51,643 nt of DNA from Clostridia bacterium. Its GTDB lineage: Bacteria > Bacillota > Clostridia > Oscillospirales > Acutalibacteraceae. The stretch lies in assembly GCA_017623575.1 (NCBI GenBank), contig JAGAOS010000024.1, forward strand, positions 1 through 51,643. Reading direction: 5' to 3'. Of the stretch, positions 28,861-37,147 are shown piece after piece. The notes beneath the pieces are model-generated. The model saw nothing but the letters and a program-made list of their open reading frames with translations. It was not told the DNA's origin and did not search any database. The translations under genes were made by a program, and so were the position numbers. Positions within the stretch are counted from its first letter, which is position 1. The number at the start of each line of letters is the position of its first letter.

Positions 28861-30654
28861 TTATTCTTCTTCGATTTTTGCAACCTCAATGCTTAAATCA
28901 ACAAGCTGCTGCTCATCAACATTACCGGGTGCGCCGCTCATAAGCTCGCTTGCATTGGCAACCTTGGGGAAGGCAATAACATCGCGGATGGAATCGCTGC
29001 CGCACATAAGCATAACAAGTCGATCCAAACCAATACCAAAGCCGCCATGAGGGGGTGCGCCGTAGCGGTAAGCATCTACAAGGAAGCCGAATTTTTCGTT
29101 AGCCTCTTCATCTGAAAGACCTAAAGCCGCAAACATCTTCTTTTGAAGCTCGGGATCATTTATGCGAATGGAGCCTGAAGAAAGCTCTACGCCGTTAAGC
29201 ACAAGGTCATATGCCTTGGCAAATACCTTTGCGGGATCGGTATCAAGATACTGCAGACACTCATCAAGGGGGGAAGTGAACGGATGATGCATAGCATCCC
29301 AATTGCCTGTTTCCTCATTATATTCAAAGAATGGGAATTCGGTAATCCAAAGGAATTCGTAACCCTCGGGTATAATATCCAGCTTTTCTGCAACCTGCAA
29401 ACGGAGTGCGCCAAGAACTCCCAGTACGGTGGACTTTTTATCTGCAACAAAAAGTGCAACATCGCCCTTTTCAACGCCCATACGCTCCATTAATGCGGCA
29501 AACTCATCATCGGTTAAGAATTTGCGGAAGCCGCAGGTGGGTTCATCGGCATCCTCTGCCCAACGAATAAAGGCAAGACCCTTAGCGCCAATACCCTTAG
29601 CCGCCTCGGTTAATTTATCTATTTCCTTACGGGTAAGAACAGAAGCGCCGCCCTTTGCGGTAATACCGCGAACCGAGCCGCCGTTTTTAACGGTATCTGC
29701 AAAAACAGAGAAACCACAGTTTTCTACAACATCGGCAAGGTCGATAAGCTTCATATCAAAACGAACATCAGGCTTGTCAGAACCGTAATTTTCCATAGCC
29801 TCGGTGTAGGTCATACGGCGGATAGGGGTAGGAATATCTACACCCAAAACATTTTTAAAAAGGTAGTTAATGTAACGCTCGCCTAAATCAAGAATATCGT
29901 CCATTTCTACAAAGGACATTTCTAAATCCACCTGAGTAAATTCAGGCTGACGGTCGGCACGCAAATCCTCATCGCGGTAGCAACGGGCAATCTGCATATA
30001 GCGGTCATAACCCGAAAGCATAAGCAGCTGCTTATACATCTGAGGTGACTGAGGTAAAGCGTAAAAGCTACCCTTGTGTATACGGGAGGGAACAAGATAA
30101 TCTCTGGCTCCCTCGGGTGTGGATTTTATAAGGGTGGGGGTTTCAATCTCTAAAAAGCCCTCACTGTCAAAAAAGTCGCGGGTAACCTTAGTAACCTTAT
30201 GACGCATCATAAGATTATTTTGCAGGGTGGGGCGACGAAGGTCAAGATAACGATATTTAAGGCGAAGCTCCTCCTTAACAGAGGTATCATCCAGAATTTC
30301 AAAGGGGGTGGTTTCGGCAGAGCCTAAAACCTTGAGCTCCTTAACCTCAATTTCAATTTCACCTGTAGGAATATCGGGATTAATCGAAGAACGCTTTCTG
30401 ATAACACCCTTTGCCATTAAAACATACTCGCTTCTTACGGCAAATGCTTTGGCAAAAATCTCGCGGTCGGTAGTGTCATCAAAGGCAAGCTGAACTATGC
30501 CTGTACGGTCACGAAGGTCAATAAAAATAAGCTGACCTAAATCGCGCTGACGGGCAGTCCAACCGCAAACAACTACCTCCTCGCCTACCCTTTGGGCGGT
30601 GAGAGTACCGCAATAATCGGTACGCTTGAGTCCTTGCATAGTATCAAGTTTCAT
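28861..30654 (-). CDS. aspS: Aspartyl-tRNA synthetase
   Basis: A 597-aa class IIb synthetase of bacterial length. It has the anticodon-binding OB-fold (VVVCGWTARQRDLGQLIFIDLRDRTGIVQ), then class II motif 1 (FLEIETPTLIKSTPEGARDYLVP), the motif 2 region (CYRDEDLRADRQPEFTQVDLEMSF), the GAD insertion and motif 3 (GGFGIGLDRLVMLMCG). Because gatCAB is present, it could be non-discriminating and also make Asp-tRNA(Asn), but I cannot tell from sequence alone. It is the last gene of a leftward run after mgsA. Confidence 0.97.
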   Translation of the reverse strand: MKLDTMQGLKRTDYCGTLTAQRVGEEVVVCGWTARQRDLGQLIFIDLRDRTGIVQLAFDDTTDREIFAKAFAVRSEYVLMAKGVIRKRSSINPDIPTGEIEIEVKELKVLGSAETTPFEILDDTSVKEELRLKYRYLDLRRPTLQNNLMMRHKVTKVTRDFFDSEGFLEIETPTLIKSTPEGARDYLVPSRIHKGSFYALPQSPQMYKQLLMLSGYDRYMQIARCYRDEDLRADRQPEFTQVDLEMSFVEMDDILDLGERYINYLFKNVLGVDIPTPIRRMTYTEAMENYGSDKPDVRFDMKLIDLADVVENCGFSVFADTVKNGGSVRGITAKGGASVLTRKEIDKLTEAAKGIGAKGLAFIRWAEDADEPTCGFRKFLTDDEFAALMERMGVEKGDVALFVADKKSTVLGVLGALRLQVAEKLDIIPEGYEFLWITEFPFFEYNEETGNWDAMHHPFTSPLDECLQYLDTDPAKVFAKAYDLVLNGVELSSGSIRINDPELQKKMFAALGLSDEEANEKFGFLVDAYRYGAPPHGGFGIGLDRLVMLMCGSDSIRDVIAFPKVANASELMSGAPGNVDEQQLVDLSIEVAKIEEE

Positions 30655-30729
30655 AATTCAAAATACCTCTTTCAACGGGATAATTGGGCAGAGCCAAAAA
30701 GCACTACCCAATTGAAAATAAATATTTAA

Positions 30730-31131
30730 TTAGTTAGGGCGAACAATATCTCGCCAATCCAAATCACCGCGTTCCAAACCGTGAATAAGTACCTCTGCGG
30801 TGGCAATATTTGTTGCAACGGGGATATTGTGGACATCACAAAGATTAAGCAAAACCTGTTCATCGGGTTCATTAGGCTTTGTTGTCATCGGATCACGGAA
30901 AAGAAGAACAAGGTCGATCTCATCACAACTGATACGGGAAGCTATTTGCTGGAAGCCACCCTGCCTGCCGCTTAAAAACTTAACAATCTCCAAGCCTGTA
31001 GCCTCGGCAACCAATTTACCGGTTGTGCCGGTTGAAAACAGGTGGTGACGACTAAGCACGCCGCAGTAAGCTATACAAAACTGCACCATAAGTTCCTTTT
31101 TTGCATCATGTGCGATTATCGCAATGTTCAT
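30730..31131 (-). CDS. mgsA: Methylglyoxal synthase-like protein (active-site Asp not conserved)
   Basis: A 133-aa MGS-fold protein, MNIAIIAHDAKKELM at the start, with the phosphate-binding STGTTGKLV and IPVATNIATAEVLI motifs. Methylglyoxal synthase converts dihydroxyacetone phosphate to methylglyoxal. The E. coli enzyme has GGDQQ, whose Asp71 is the catalytic base; here it reads GGFQQ, while the second Asp (LLFRDP) is kept. Activity is therefore doubtful. The minD-mgsA neighbourhood is recurrent in clostridia. ATG 31131 follows AAGGAGA. Confidence 0.8.
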   Translation of the reverse strand: MNIAIIAHDAKKELMVQFCIAYCGVLSRHHLFSTGTTGKLVAEATGLEIVKFLSGRQGGFQQIASRISCDEIDLVLLFRDPMTTKPNEPDEQVLLNLCDVHNIPVATNIATAEVLIHGLERGDLDWRDIVRPN

Positions 31132-31185
31132 TCTAACATCTCCTTTTCCCTGCAAGGCTTTTTACCTTGCAAATTACTGTTTATA

Positions 31186-31926
31186 TTATATTTTCTTGTA
31201 AGACACTAGTGGAATATCATACCCCATAATGCGCTTAGCAATTCGTTGGAAGGCCTTAGCGGCGCGGCTTTTTTTCTTTAAAGCCTGCCCCGAACAGCAG
31301 GACATATAAATATCCATACTTTGGGGTACAACACCAATAAGGCGAATGCCGCTTTCATCAATAACCTCATCAATATTAGCGGTTATTCCGCGGCGCATAT
31401 TTTCAAAAGATACGCGGTTAAGCACAAGCCTTACCGACATAAAATCAAGATCATCCAAATCGGCGCCCATAATGGCGGCATCCCTGAGTGATACGGCATC
31501 TGCATTGCATACAACCAATGCCTCACAGTATCGGGGCAGAGCCGAATAAAGCTCGTCCACTGCACCGGCCGGAAAATCCAATATAACAAAATCATATATT
31601 AAACAGGCCTCTGCCACAAAATCGCCTAAACCTTCAGGATTGATTTTACCCTTTAAGGGCGCGGCGATAAAATGCAGTCCACTACCAACCGAGGGAACCG
31701 TAATTGCAGCCTCACTAATAGTTTTATGCCCATTTAACACATCATTTAAATCAAACAATAAAACATTTGAAACACCAAGCATTATGTCAAGGCAACGCAT
31801 ACCTGCATCCATATCAACCACAAGTACCTTGTTTGACATATTGCTGAGAGCGGCGGCAAGATGCACCGAAACACTTGATTTGCCCGCACCGCCCTTACCG
31901 GAGGTGACGGCTATCAACCTACCCAT
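31186..31926 (-). CDS. MinD/ParA-family ATPase
   Basis: A 246-aa deviant Walker ATPase: VTSGKGGAGKSSVSVHLAAAL with the signature Lys, VLVVDMDAGMRCLDIMLG, and LDFPAGAVDEL. The order and spacing match MinD, which places the division septum. It stops at IAKRIMGYDIPLVSYKKI and lacks the C-terminal amphipathic membrane helix of typical MinD. No minC or minE is adjacent. It could be a MinD-like protein of another positioning system. It has its own promoter and lies 54 bases upstream of mgsA. Confidence 0.85.
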   Translation of the reverse strand: MGRLIAVTSGKGGAGKSSVSVHLAAALSNMSNKVLVVDMDAGMRCLDIMLGVSNVLLFDLNDVLNGHKTISEAAITVPSVGSGLHFIAAPLKGKINPEGLGDFVAEACLIYDFVILDFPAGAVDELYSALPRYCEALVVCNADAVSLRDAAIMGADLDDLDFMSVRLVLNRVSFENMRRGITANIDEVIDESGIRLIGVVPQSMDIYMSCCSGQALKKKSRAAKAFQRIAKRIMGYDIPLVSYKKI

Positions 31927-31956
31927 AAGTCACTTCCTTAAACACTATTTAGTAGT

Positions 31957-31985
31957 ATTTTACCACACTAAAGCGCTTTTGTAAA
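31957..31985 (-). promoter_or_regulatory. Promoter of the minD-like/mgsA/aspS run
   Basis: TTTACA and TAAAAT with a 17-base spacer on the minus strand, about 30 bases upstream of the minD-like ATG, inside the gap after the YbaK gene. Confidence 0.7.
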
Positions 31986-32014
31986 CACTTATATTTGCAG
32001 ATTTTTCAATTTTT

Positions 32015-32485
32015 TTACAAAATCGGCTTGCATACATCTACCCATTTTTGGCAAAGTGAGTATTCAAAAAGCTCTGAAAGGGTCAGTGGAATAGCACTGT
32101 TACTGCTTCCTGCGGCGGGGTATACAAGCTCAAAGCGCTTTAAGGATTCATCCATAAAAACCTTAACGCCATCCTTTACGGCAAAGGGACAAACACCGCC
32201 TGCGGCGTGACCTACTGCCGCCTCTACATCGGCAAACTGCACCATTTTTGCCTTTGTGCCGAACTCTGCTTTGAATTTTGCATTATCTATTTTAACATCG
32301 CCCGCGGCAACAACTAAAATTGCACTATCCCCCATTATAAAAGCCATACTTTTGGCAATCTGACAGGGCTCACAGCCAAGGGCTTTTGCGGCAAGCTCTA
32401 CCGTAGCGCTGGAAACGGAAAATTCCATTATTTTTTCATCAGCACCAAAGCCTTTTAAATATTCCCTTACTTTTTCTATAGACAT
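32015..32485 (-). CDS. YbaK/EbsC-family aminoacyl-tRNA deacylase
   Basis: A 156-aa YbaK/ProX-type editing-domain protein that would hydrolyse mischarged aminoacyl-tRNA (Cys-tRNA(Pro) or Ala-tRNA(Pro) in characterised members). Motifs visible are CEPCQIAKSMAFIMGDSAILVVAAGDVKID with the catalytic Lys, and GHAAGGVCPFAVKDGVKVFMDESL. The exact substrate is unknown. It lies 29 bases downstream of rsmA in the same direction. Confidence 0.9.
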   Translation of the reverse strand: MSIEKVREYLKGFGADEKIMEFSVSSATVELAAKALGCEPCQIAKSMAFIMGDSAILVVAAGDVKIDNAKFKAEFGTKAKMVQFADVEAAVGHAAGGVCPFAVKDGVKVFMDESLKRFELVYPAAGSSNSAIPLTLSELFEYSLCQKWVDVCKPIL

Positions 32486-32514
32486 TTTCTGTTATTCCTT
32501 TATTAAAAATAGTT

Positions 32515-33375
32515 TTATTGGTTTATAAGCTCATCCGCCAAGGCGGCAAACTGCTCCAGACTAAGCTGTTCGGCACGCACCGTTAAGGGTATGCTCAGTT
32601 TTTCTAAAGCTTCTGTCAATGCCTGCTTTGAAACCACACCTGCCGCCGAAACCGAATTAACAAGGGTTTTACGGCGATGCTCAAAAGCGCCCCTTATAAG
32701 ACGAAAAAGCATTTTTTCATCCCTTACCTCTGCGGCGGGGGTCTGCCTTACGGCAAATTGAATAACCGCGCTATCCACATTGGGCGATGGGGTAAAGCTT
32801 CCGCGGGGAACACCGAACAAAAGCTCCCTTTCGGCATAAAATGCCGCCGCCAAAGTAACGGCGCCAACGGCACGACCGGGAATTTCCGCAGTAAGCCGCT
32901 CTGCCGCCTCCTTTTGCACCATAACTGTAATGCTTTCTACGGGGAGTCGGCTTTCAAGCAGGGACATTATTATAGGCGAGGTTATATAATACGGCAGATT
33001 TGCGCATATGGTAACCCGCTTACAATGGGAAAATTCATCCTCTATAAGCTTTTTTAAATCCAGCTTTAAAACATCCGAAAAAATAACCGATGCGTTGGGG
33101 TAATCCTCTAAGGTTTTAGCAAGTATGGGGCGAAGTCTTTCATCCAGCTCCACCGCAATAACCTTTTTGGCAATCTCAGCAAGCTCAACAGTTAAAACAC
33201 CAATACCGGGGCCGATTTCAATAACTCCCGTATCGGCATCTGCCGCCGCCTCTGCCATAGCAGGGCAAACCGAAGGATCGGTTAAAAAGTTTTGCCCCAA
33301 GGATTTTTTAAAGGTAAAGCCCGCCTCGGATAACAATTTTTCAATTGTTCGTTTGTTTGAAAGATCGTATTTCAT
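32515..33375 (-). CDS. rsmA: 16S rRNA (adenine1518-N6/adenine1519-N6)-dimethyltransferase
   Basis: A 286-aa KsgA methyltransferase dimethylating two adjacent adenines in 16S helix 45 during 30S maturation. The SAM motif VIEIGPGIGVLTVELAE follows KKSLGQNFLTDPSV. The target-adenine motif NLPYYITSPII and the C-terminal helical domain (RLIRGAFEHRRKTLVNSV) are intact. It begins four bases after the stop of the P-type ATPase gene, so it is expressed with it. Confidence 0.97.
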   Translation of the reverse strand: MKYDLSNKRTIEKLLSEAGFTFKKSLGQNFLTDPSVCPAMAEAAADADTGVIEIGPGIGVLTVELAEIAKKVIAVELDERLRPILAKTLEDYPNASVIFSDVLKLDLKKLIEDEFSHCKRVTICANLPYYITSPIIMSLLESRLPVESITVMVQKEAAERLTAEIPGRAVGAVTLAAAFYAERELLFGVPRGSFTPSPNVDSAVIQFAVRQTPAAEVRDEKMLFRLIRGAFEHRRKTLVNSVSAAGVVSKQALTEALEKLSIPLTVRAEQLSLEQFAALADELINQ

Positions 33376-33379
33376 TTTG

Positions 33380-35989
33380 TTATCCTCGTTTTACCTTTAT
33401 ATCCCTTACTAACTTTATAATCTCGGTAACGGCTAAGGGGATTATTGAAAGTAAAATTATTTCAAGCACCATTGTAGAAGTAAGCTTTTCTAAAGAAAAT
33501 ACGGCGTGTAATGGGCCTGAAATCAACAAAAGCGTAAGAATTGCCACACATAAAGCAACAAGCATACCCTTGTTTGTGTGGAAGCCTATTTTAAACAAAG
33601 AGCTTTCACTTCTAAGTCCAAAGGCAAGAGAAACCTCAGAAAGCACCAAAACGGCAAAAAGCATTGCAGAGCCGCCTATTGCATATGCAATAACGCCAAG
33701 CGCCGCCAGAATACCACCCTGCCAAAGAATGGATATTCCATAAATACCGCTGAAAAAATGCTCCTTTCTTGGGCGGGGGGGATGATTCATAACATCCTTA
33801 CCTGCCCTTTCATAAGAAAGTCCCAATATTACGGCAAAGCCAACCACAAGATTAAGCCACATAATGGGCAGTGAGGTAAGGGCGGGATAGCCGAAAATTA
33901 TAATCTCCAAAAGCATTAAAAGCAACTCACCCAAGGCACAGCTAAGCACCTGAGCGGCAACGCGCTTGATGTTGGCATAAATTCCGCGGGACTCCTTAAT
34001 TGCCCCCACAACAGATATGTAGCTATCCTCTGTAAGAATAACATCAGCGGCACCCTTTGCAATATCGGTACCGGTTACACCCATTGCACAGCCAACATCT
34101 GCAGCCTTTAAAATAGCGGCATCCTCCACACTATCACCCGTTACGGCAACAGTTTCGCCAAGCTCCTTATAAACCGAAAGTATGCGAAGCTTGTCCTCAG
34201 CCGATATTCTGGAATAAACCGATATTTTGTTTATTTCAGCGCGAAGGGTTTCGTCATCCATTTCACGAAGCTCATCACCCGTAATGGCTCTTTCACCCTC
34301 TTTAAGTATTCCCATTCCCTTTGCTATTGCCTCGGCGGCAGTTATGTGGTCGCCGGTTATCATAACTGTGCGGATTGCCGCGCCCTCACTCTCACGAAGG
34401 GCGGCTGTGGTTTCGCGGCTGATGGTATCTGTCATACCAAAAACACCCATTAGGGTAAGGTCACATTCCATATTTTCAGGGTTGGGGTTTGAGGGTACCT
34501 CGTCTAAAGGCTTCATAGCAACGGCAATTGCCCTGAGTCCGCGTTTACCCATTTCTATAGCGGCCTCAGCGGCGCCGCTCAGATTTCCGCCTGTACAGCA
34601 ACGGGTTAAAATATCAGGGGAGCCCTTTACAATTGCAAAGGGGCGATTATTTATCATATTAATTGTTGTCATAAGCTTGCGGGCTGAATCAAAGGGCACC
34701 TCTGCCATACGAGGATAGATATTTTCAATCTCCTCCTTTGAAAGGGCGCAATATTCCATACAAGCCGAAACTATACTTACCTCGGTTGGGTCGCCCACAG
34801 GACGGAGCTTACCTCCTGCCGCTATTTCAACTGTAGAATTTCCGCAAAGGGCGGCGGTGCGAATAAGGGTCACCGCATTTTCTCCGGGGGCATCTGTATT
34901 TAAATCAATAAGATTTGCACCGTCAAAAATCATAGTCATTTTCATACGGTTTTTAGTAAGGGTTCCTGTTTTGTCAGATATAATAAGTGAAACTCTGCCA
35001 AGCTCCTCCACCGCGGCGGAATTTTGAATTATTGCCTTGCGCATAAGCATACGGTGAGCGCCAAAGCCCAAAATAATATTTACAGCCTGAGCCGCCTCCT
35101 CGGGAATTGCCGCTACCGCCAACGCAGTTACGGTAAGCAAAAGCTCAAGCACCATAACGGCAAAATTCTCGGTAGCGCGACCGCCTATAACACCTATTAA
35201 AAAGATAACTAAACAGGTAATAAGTATGCCAATCCGCGCTACCTTGCCTATTTCTACAAGGCGGCGCTTTGTAGGAAGCTCGGTACCCTCGGTCACCTCA
35301 ATAATTGCTTCCTGCCTTGCAAGCTCGGTATTCATACCCGTATCGGTTACCAGCATTTTTGCTGAGCCAAAAAGCACCGAGCAACCCGCGTAAACCATAT
35401 TTTTACGCATAACGATTTCAGCAATATCCTCAGGCACATAATCAGCCTGTTTTTCATTAGGGGCAGAATCTCCGCAAACCGCAGATTCATCACAGGTAAG
35501 AGAATAGCTTTCTAAAAGGCGACCGTCGGCAGGAATATAATCCCCCTGCTCCAGCAGTACAATATCACCCGGAACCAAAAAGGATGCCGGAACCTCTGAA
35601 ACCTCACCGTCACGCAGAACCTTTGCAGAGGCGGCAATGTTACCCTTTAGCTTTTGCAGCTCCTCATCCGCCTTTATTCCAATTAAAACATCGGCGGTAG
35701 CGTTAAGCACCAGCAGGGCAAACACAATTAACGGAACATACCATCCGCTTTCATTTGCAATAATATCAATAACCAAAACCGCGCCCGAAATTATCATAAG
35801 CAAAACATCAAGGGCAGGGGTAAGGTGCTTAAATATCTTTTTTACAACATTTTTATCATTGTTTTGTATACGGGTGTTTTCACCGTATTCAGCAATTCTT
35901 CCCGCAATCTCAGCGGCAGAAAGACCGGTTTTATCATTAACACCCAACTCTTTTTTTACATCTTCAATATTTGAACTGTGCCAGATCAT
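33380..35989 (-). CDS. Divergent P2-type cation-transporting ATPase
   Basis: An 869-aa P-type ATPase with the cation ATPase N-domain start (EDVKKELGVNDKTGLSAAEI), paired membrane helices, phosphorylation site SDKTGTLTKNRM, nucleotide-binding KGSPDILTRC and about ten membrane segments, closest in layout to Ca2+ or other P2 pumps. Several normally strict motifs are changed: the actuator TGES is CGDS, M4 PEGL is PEEA, and TGDGVNDA is TGDSVEDA. Ion specificity cannot be assigned and pumping may be altered. ATG 35989 (MIWHSSN) follows GGAGG; a 48-codon extension has no ribosome site. Confidence 0.9.
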   Translation of the reverse strand: MIWHSSNIEDVKKELGVNDKTGLSAAEIAGRIAEYGENTRIQNNDKNVVKKIFKHLTPALDVLLMIISGAVLVIDIIANESGWYVPLIVFALLVLNATADVLIGIKADEELQKLKGNIAASAKVLRDGEVSEVPASFLVPGDIVLLEQGDYIPADGRLLESYSLTCDESAVCGDSAPNEKQADYVPEDIAEIVMRKNMVYAGCSVLFGSAKMLVTDTGMNTELARQEAIIEVTEGTELPTKRRLVEIGKVARIGILITCLVIFLIGVIGGRATENFAVMVLELLLTVTALAVAAIPEEAAQAVNIILGFGAHRMLMRKAIIQNSAAVEELGRVSLIISDKTGTLTKNRMKMTMIFDGANLIDLNTDAPGENAVTLIRTAALCGNSTVEIAAGGKLRPVGDPTEVSIVSACMEYCALSKEEIENIYPRMAEVPFDSARKLMTTINMINNRPFAIVKGSPDILTRCCTGGNLSGAAEAAIEMGKRGLRAIAVAMKPLDEVPSNPNPENMECDLTLMGVFGMTDTISRETTAALRESEGAAIRTVMITGDHITAAEAIAKGMGILKEGERAITGDELREMDDETLRAEINKISVYSRISAEDKLRILSVYKELGETVAVTGDSVEDAAILKAADVGCAMGVTGTDIAKGAADVILTEDSYISVVGAIKESRGIYANIKRVAAQVLSCALGELLLMLLEIIIFGYPALTSLPIMWLNLVVGFAVILGLSYERAGKDVMNHPPRPRKEHFFSGIYGISILWQGGILAALGVIAYAIGGSAMLFAVLVLSEVSLAFGLRSESSLFKIGFHTNKGMLVALCVAILTLLLISGPLHAVFSLEKLTSTMVLEIILLSIIPLAVTEIIKLVRDIKVKRG

Positions 35990-36029
35990 ATAACAGCCTC
36001 CGGTAAGTAATTTTCCAACATACAGATTT

Positions 36030-36058
36030 ATTATACTATAAAACTTTAAATTTTGCAA
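36030..36058 (-). promoter_or_regulatory. Promoter of the P-type ATPase/rsmA operon
   Basis: TTGCAA and TATAAT with a 17-base spacer on the minus strand, 41 bases upstream of the ATPase start. Confidence 0.8.
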
Positions 36059-36116
36059 CGAAAAGAATAAGTAAAATGTAAAAGAATAACAATTTATTAA
36101 CTTATAAATAAAAATA

Positions 36117-36145
36117 TTGACTATTTGGCGCAAAGCGGTTAAAAT
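36117..36145 (+). promoter_or_regulatory. Promoter of the DUF1292 gene
   Basis: TTGACT and TAAAAT with a 17-base spacer, 54 bases before the ATG at 36199, divergent from the ATPase promoter. Confidence 0.75.
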
Positions 36146-36198
36146 AGTTGTAGCAGATTTTTGTGCTGCAAAAATATTTTGAAAATGAGGTGCACCCG

Positions 36199-36501
36199 AT
36201 GGAAGAGAAAAATTTCGGGAATGATATAATTACCCTTACAGATGATGACGGCAAAAATTATGAGTTTGAGATAATTGATGCCATTGAAACTGATGACGGT
36301 CGCTACCTTGCAATGATTCCCTACTTTTCCGACCCCAAGGCAAGGCTTGATGATAGCGGCGAGCTTGTAATAGTTAAGGTGTTTGAGGATGAAAACGGCG
36401 AGGAGTATTTTGAGGATATTCCCGATGATGATGAATATGAAACCGTTGCAGATTTATTTATAAATCGCCTGCAGGATGCCTTTGAAATTAACGAAGAATA
36501 A
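36199..36501 (+). CDS. DUF1292 domain protein
   Basis: A 100-aa, very acidic protein. It begins with the typical NDIITLTDDDGKNYEFEIIDAIETDDGRYLAMIPYF and continues VIVKVFEDENGEEYFEDIPDDDEYETVADLFINRL. DUF1292 (YrzB-like) proteins are common in Firmicutes and their function is not known. I chose ATG 36199 with GAGGTG upstream; a 12-codon in-frame extension is possible but lacks a ribosome site. Confidence 0.9.
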   Translation: MEEKNFGNDIITLTDDDGKNYEFEIIDAIETDDGRYLAMIPYFSDPKARLDDSGELVIVKVFEDENGEEYFEDIPDDDEYETVADLFINRLQDAFEINEE

Positions 36502-36560
36502 ATATAGCTATTAATTTATTTAAAGGGAATACCGCAAACCCAAAACCGCCTTATACCCAC

Positions 36561-36836
36561 AATTAATGTAGACGCACAACTAGATTTCTCTGCATCACAA
36601 AAACTTATTTGTAATAAAGCCGGACTGTTTAGTCCTTCCCTGTTCGCGGACTGTGGTTAATTATAACCCTACAACCATATTTATAGGGGACCTTTCTCCT
36701 GCGGCGGGCTTGCAGACCTCCCGGCATTGTCTTTGAGCAGTGTTGGACGAAGGGAGCGCAAAACCGTGGGGCGGCCACCCACCTGCTTATTTTTTGCAGG
36801 TTATCAATTGCCACTTACGGCAGGGCAGGATTTTTT
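36561..36836 (+). ncRNA. Structured non-coding RNA candidate, class not assigned
   Basis: About 270 bases without a believable gene but dense in stems. Visible hairpins are GGACT-GTTT-AGTCC, GGTTA-ATTA-TAACC, CCCTA/TAGGG, CTCCC/GGGAG inside TTGC/GCAA, GTGGG/CCCAC, and ACCTGC/GCAGGT. A closing stem TCCTGC (36697-36702) / GCAGGA (36825-36830) runs straight into TTTTTT, giving the strand and 3' end. The branched shape does not fit rod-like 6S RNA, and I see no SRP, tmRNA or RNase P signature. The widespread clostridial raiA-motif RNA is one candidate. The 5' end is a guess. Confidence 0.6.
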
Positions 36837-36845
36837 AAAAACAAA

Positions 36846-36887
36846 AAAAGGAATTGCTTTGAGTTAAACCTCAGAACAATTCCTTTT
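36846..36887. terminator. Bidirectional terminator
   Basis: AAAAGGAATTG and CAATTCCTTTT form an 11-bp stem with an inner TTGAG/CTCAG extension, flanked by A-rich and T-rich runs. It separates the ncRNA candidate from the leftward small membrane gene. Confidence 0.88.
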
Positions 36888-36907
36888 ATTTTTGCATAAA
36901 ATTTTAA

Positions 36908-37078
36908 TTATTCAGCGTCATTAAAGGTAACATCGGGGTCGGGCTCGCACTCGCACTCGATATAGTCCATATCCTTTTTAGTGTTAAGATAACGATTAAC
37001 AAAAACTGCTACGCCTGCTGCCATAGCAACAATTGCAACAGCGCCTGTGATTATCCACATAATGGTTCTGAATTTCAT
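36908..37078 (-). CDS. Small membrane protein with acidic Cys tail
   Basis: A 56-aa frame starting at ATG 37078 behind AAGGAGGA. MKFRTIMWIITGAVAIVAMAAGVAVFVNRY is a single membrane segment. The tail DMDYIECECEPDPDVTFNDAE is acidic with a CEC pair. It lies between the bidirectional terminator and the Cthe_2159-like gene. The family is not recognised. Coding is supported by the ribosome site, intact frame and terminator just after the stop. Confidence 0.75.
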   Translation of the reverse strand: MKFRTIMWIITGAVAIVAMAAGVAVFVNRYLNTKKDMDYIECECEPDPDVTFNDAE

Positions 37079-37147
37079 TGGAAATATCCTCCTTAAAAAT
37101 GATTAATTATATTATAACCCATATTATCAATAATGTCAAACAAATTA

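Noticed and set aside
36629-36814. 61-codon minus-strand frame in the structured RNA region
   Set aside because: No ribosome site, odd composition, and fully overlapped by stems of the RNA candidate.
36561-36836. 6S, SRP, tmRNA or RNase P RNA
   Set aside because: The fold is branched rather than rod-like, and none of the signature sequences of SRP (GGAAGGAAGCAGC), tmRNA or RNase P is present.
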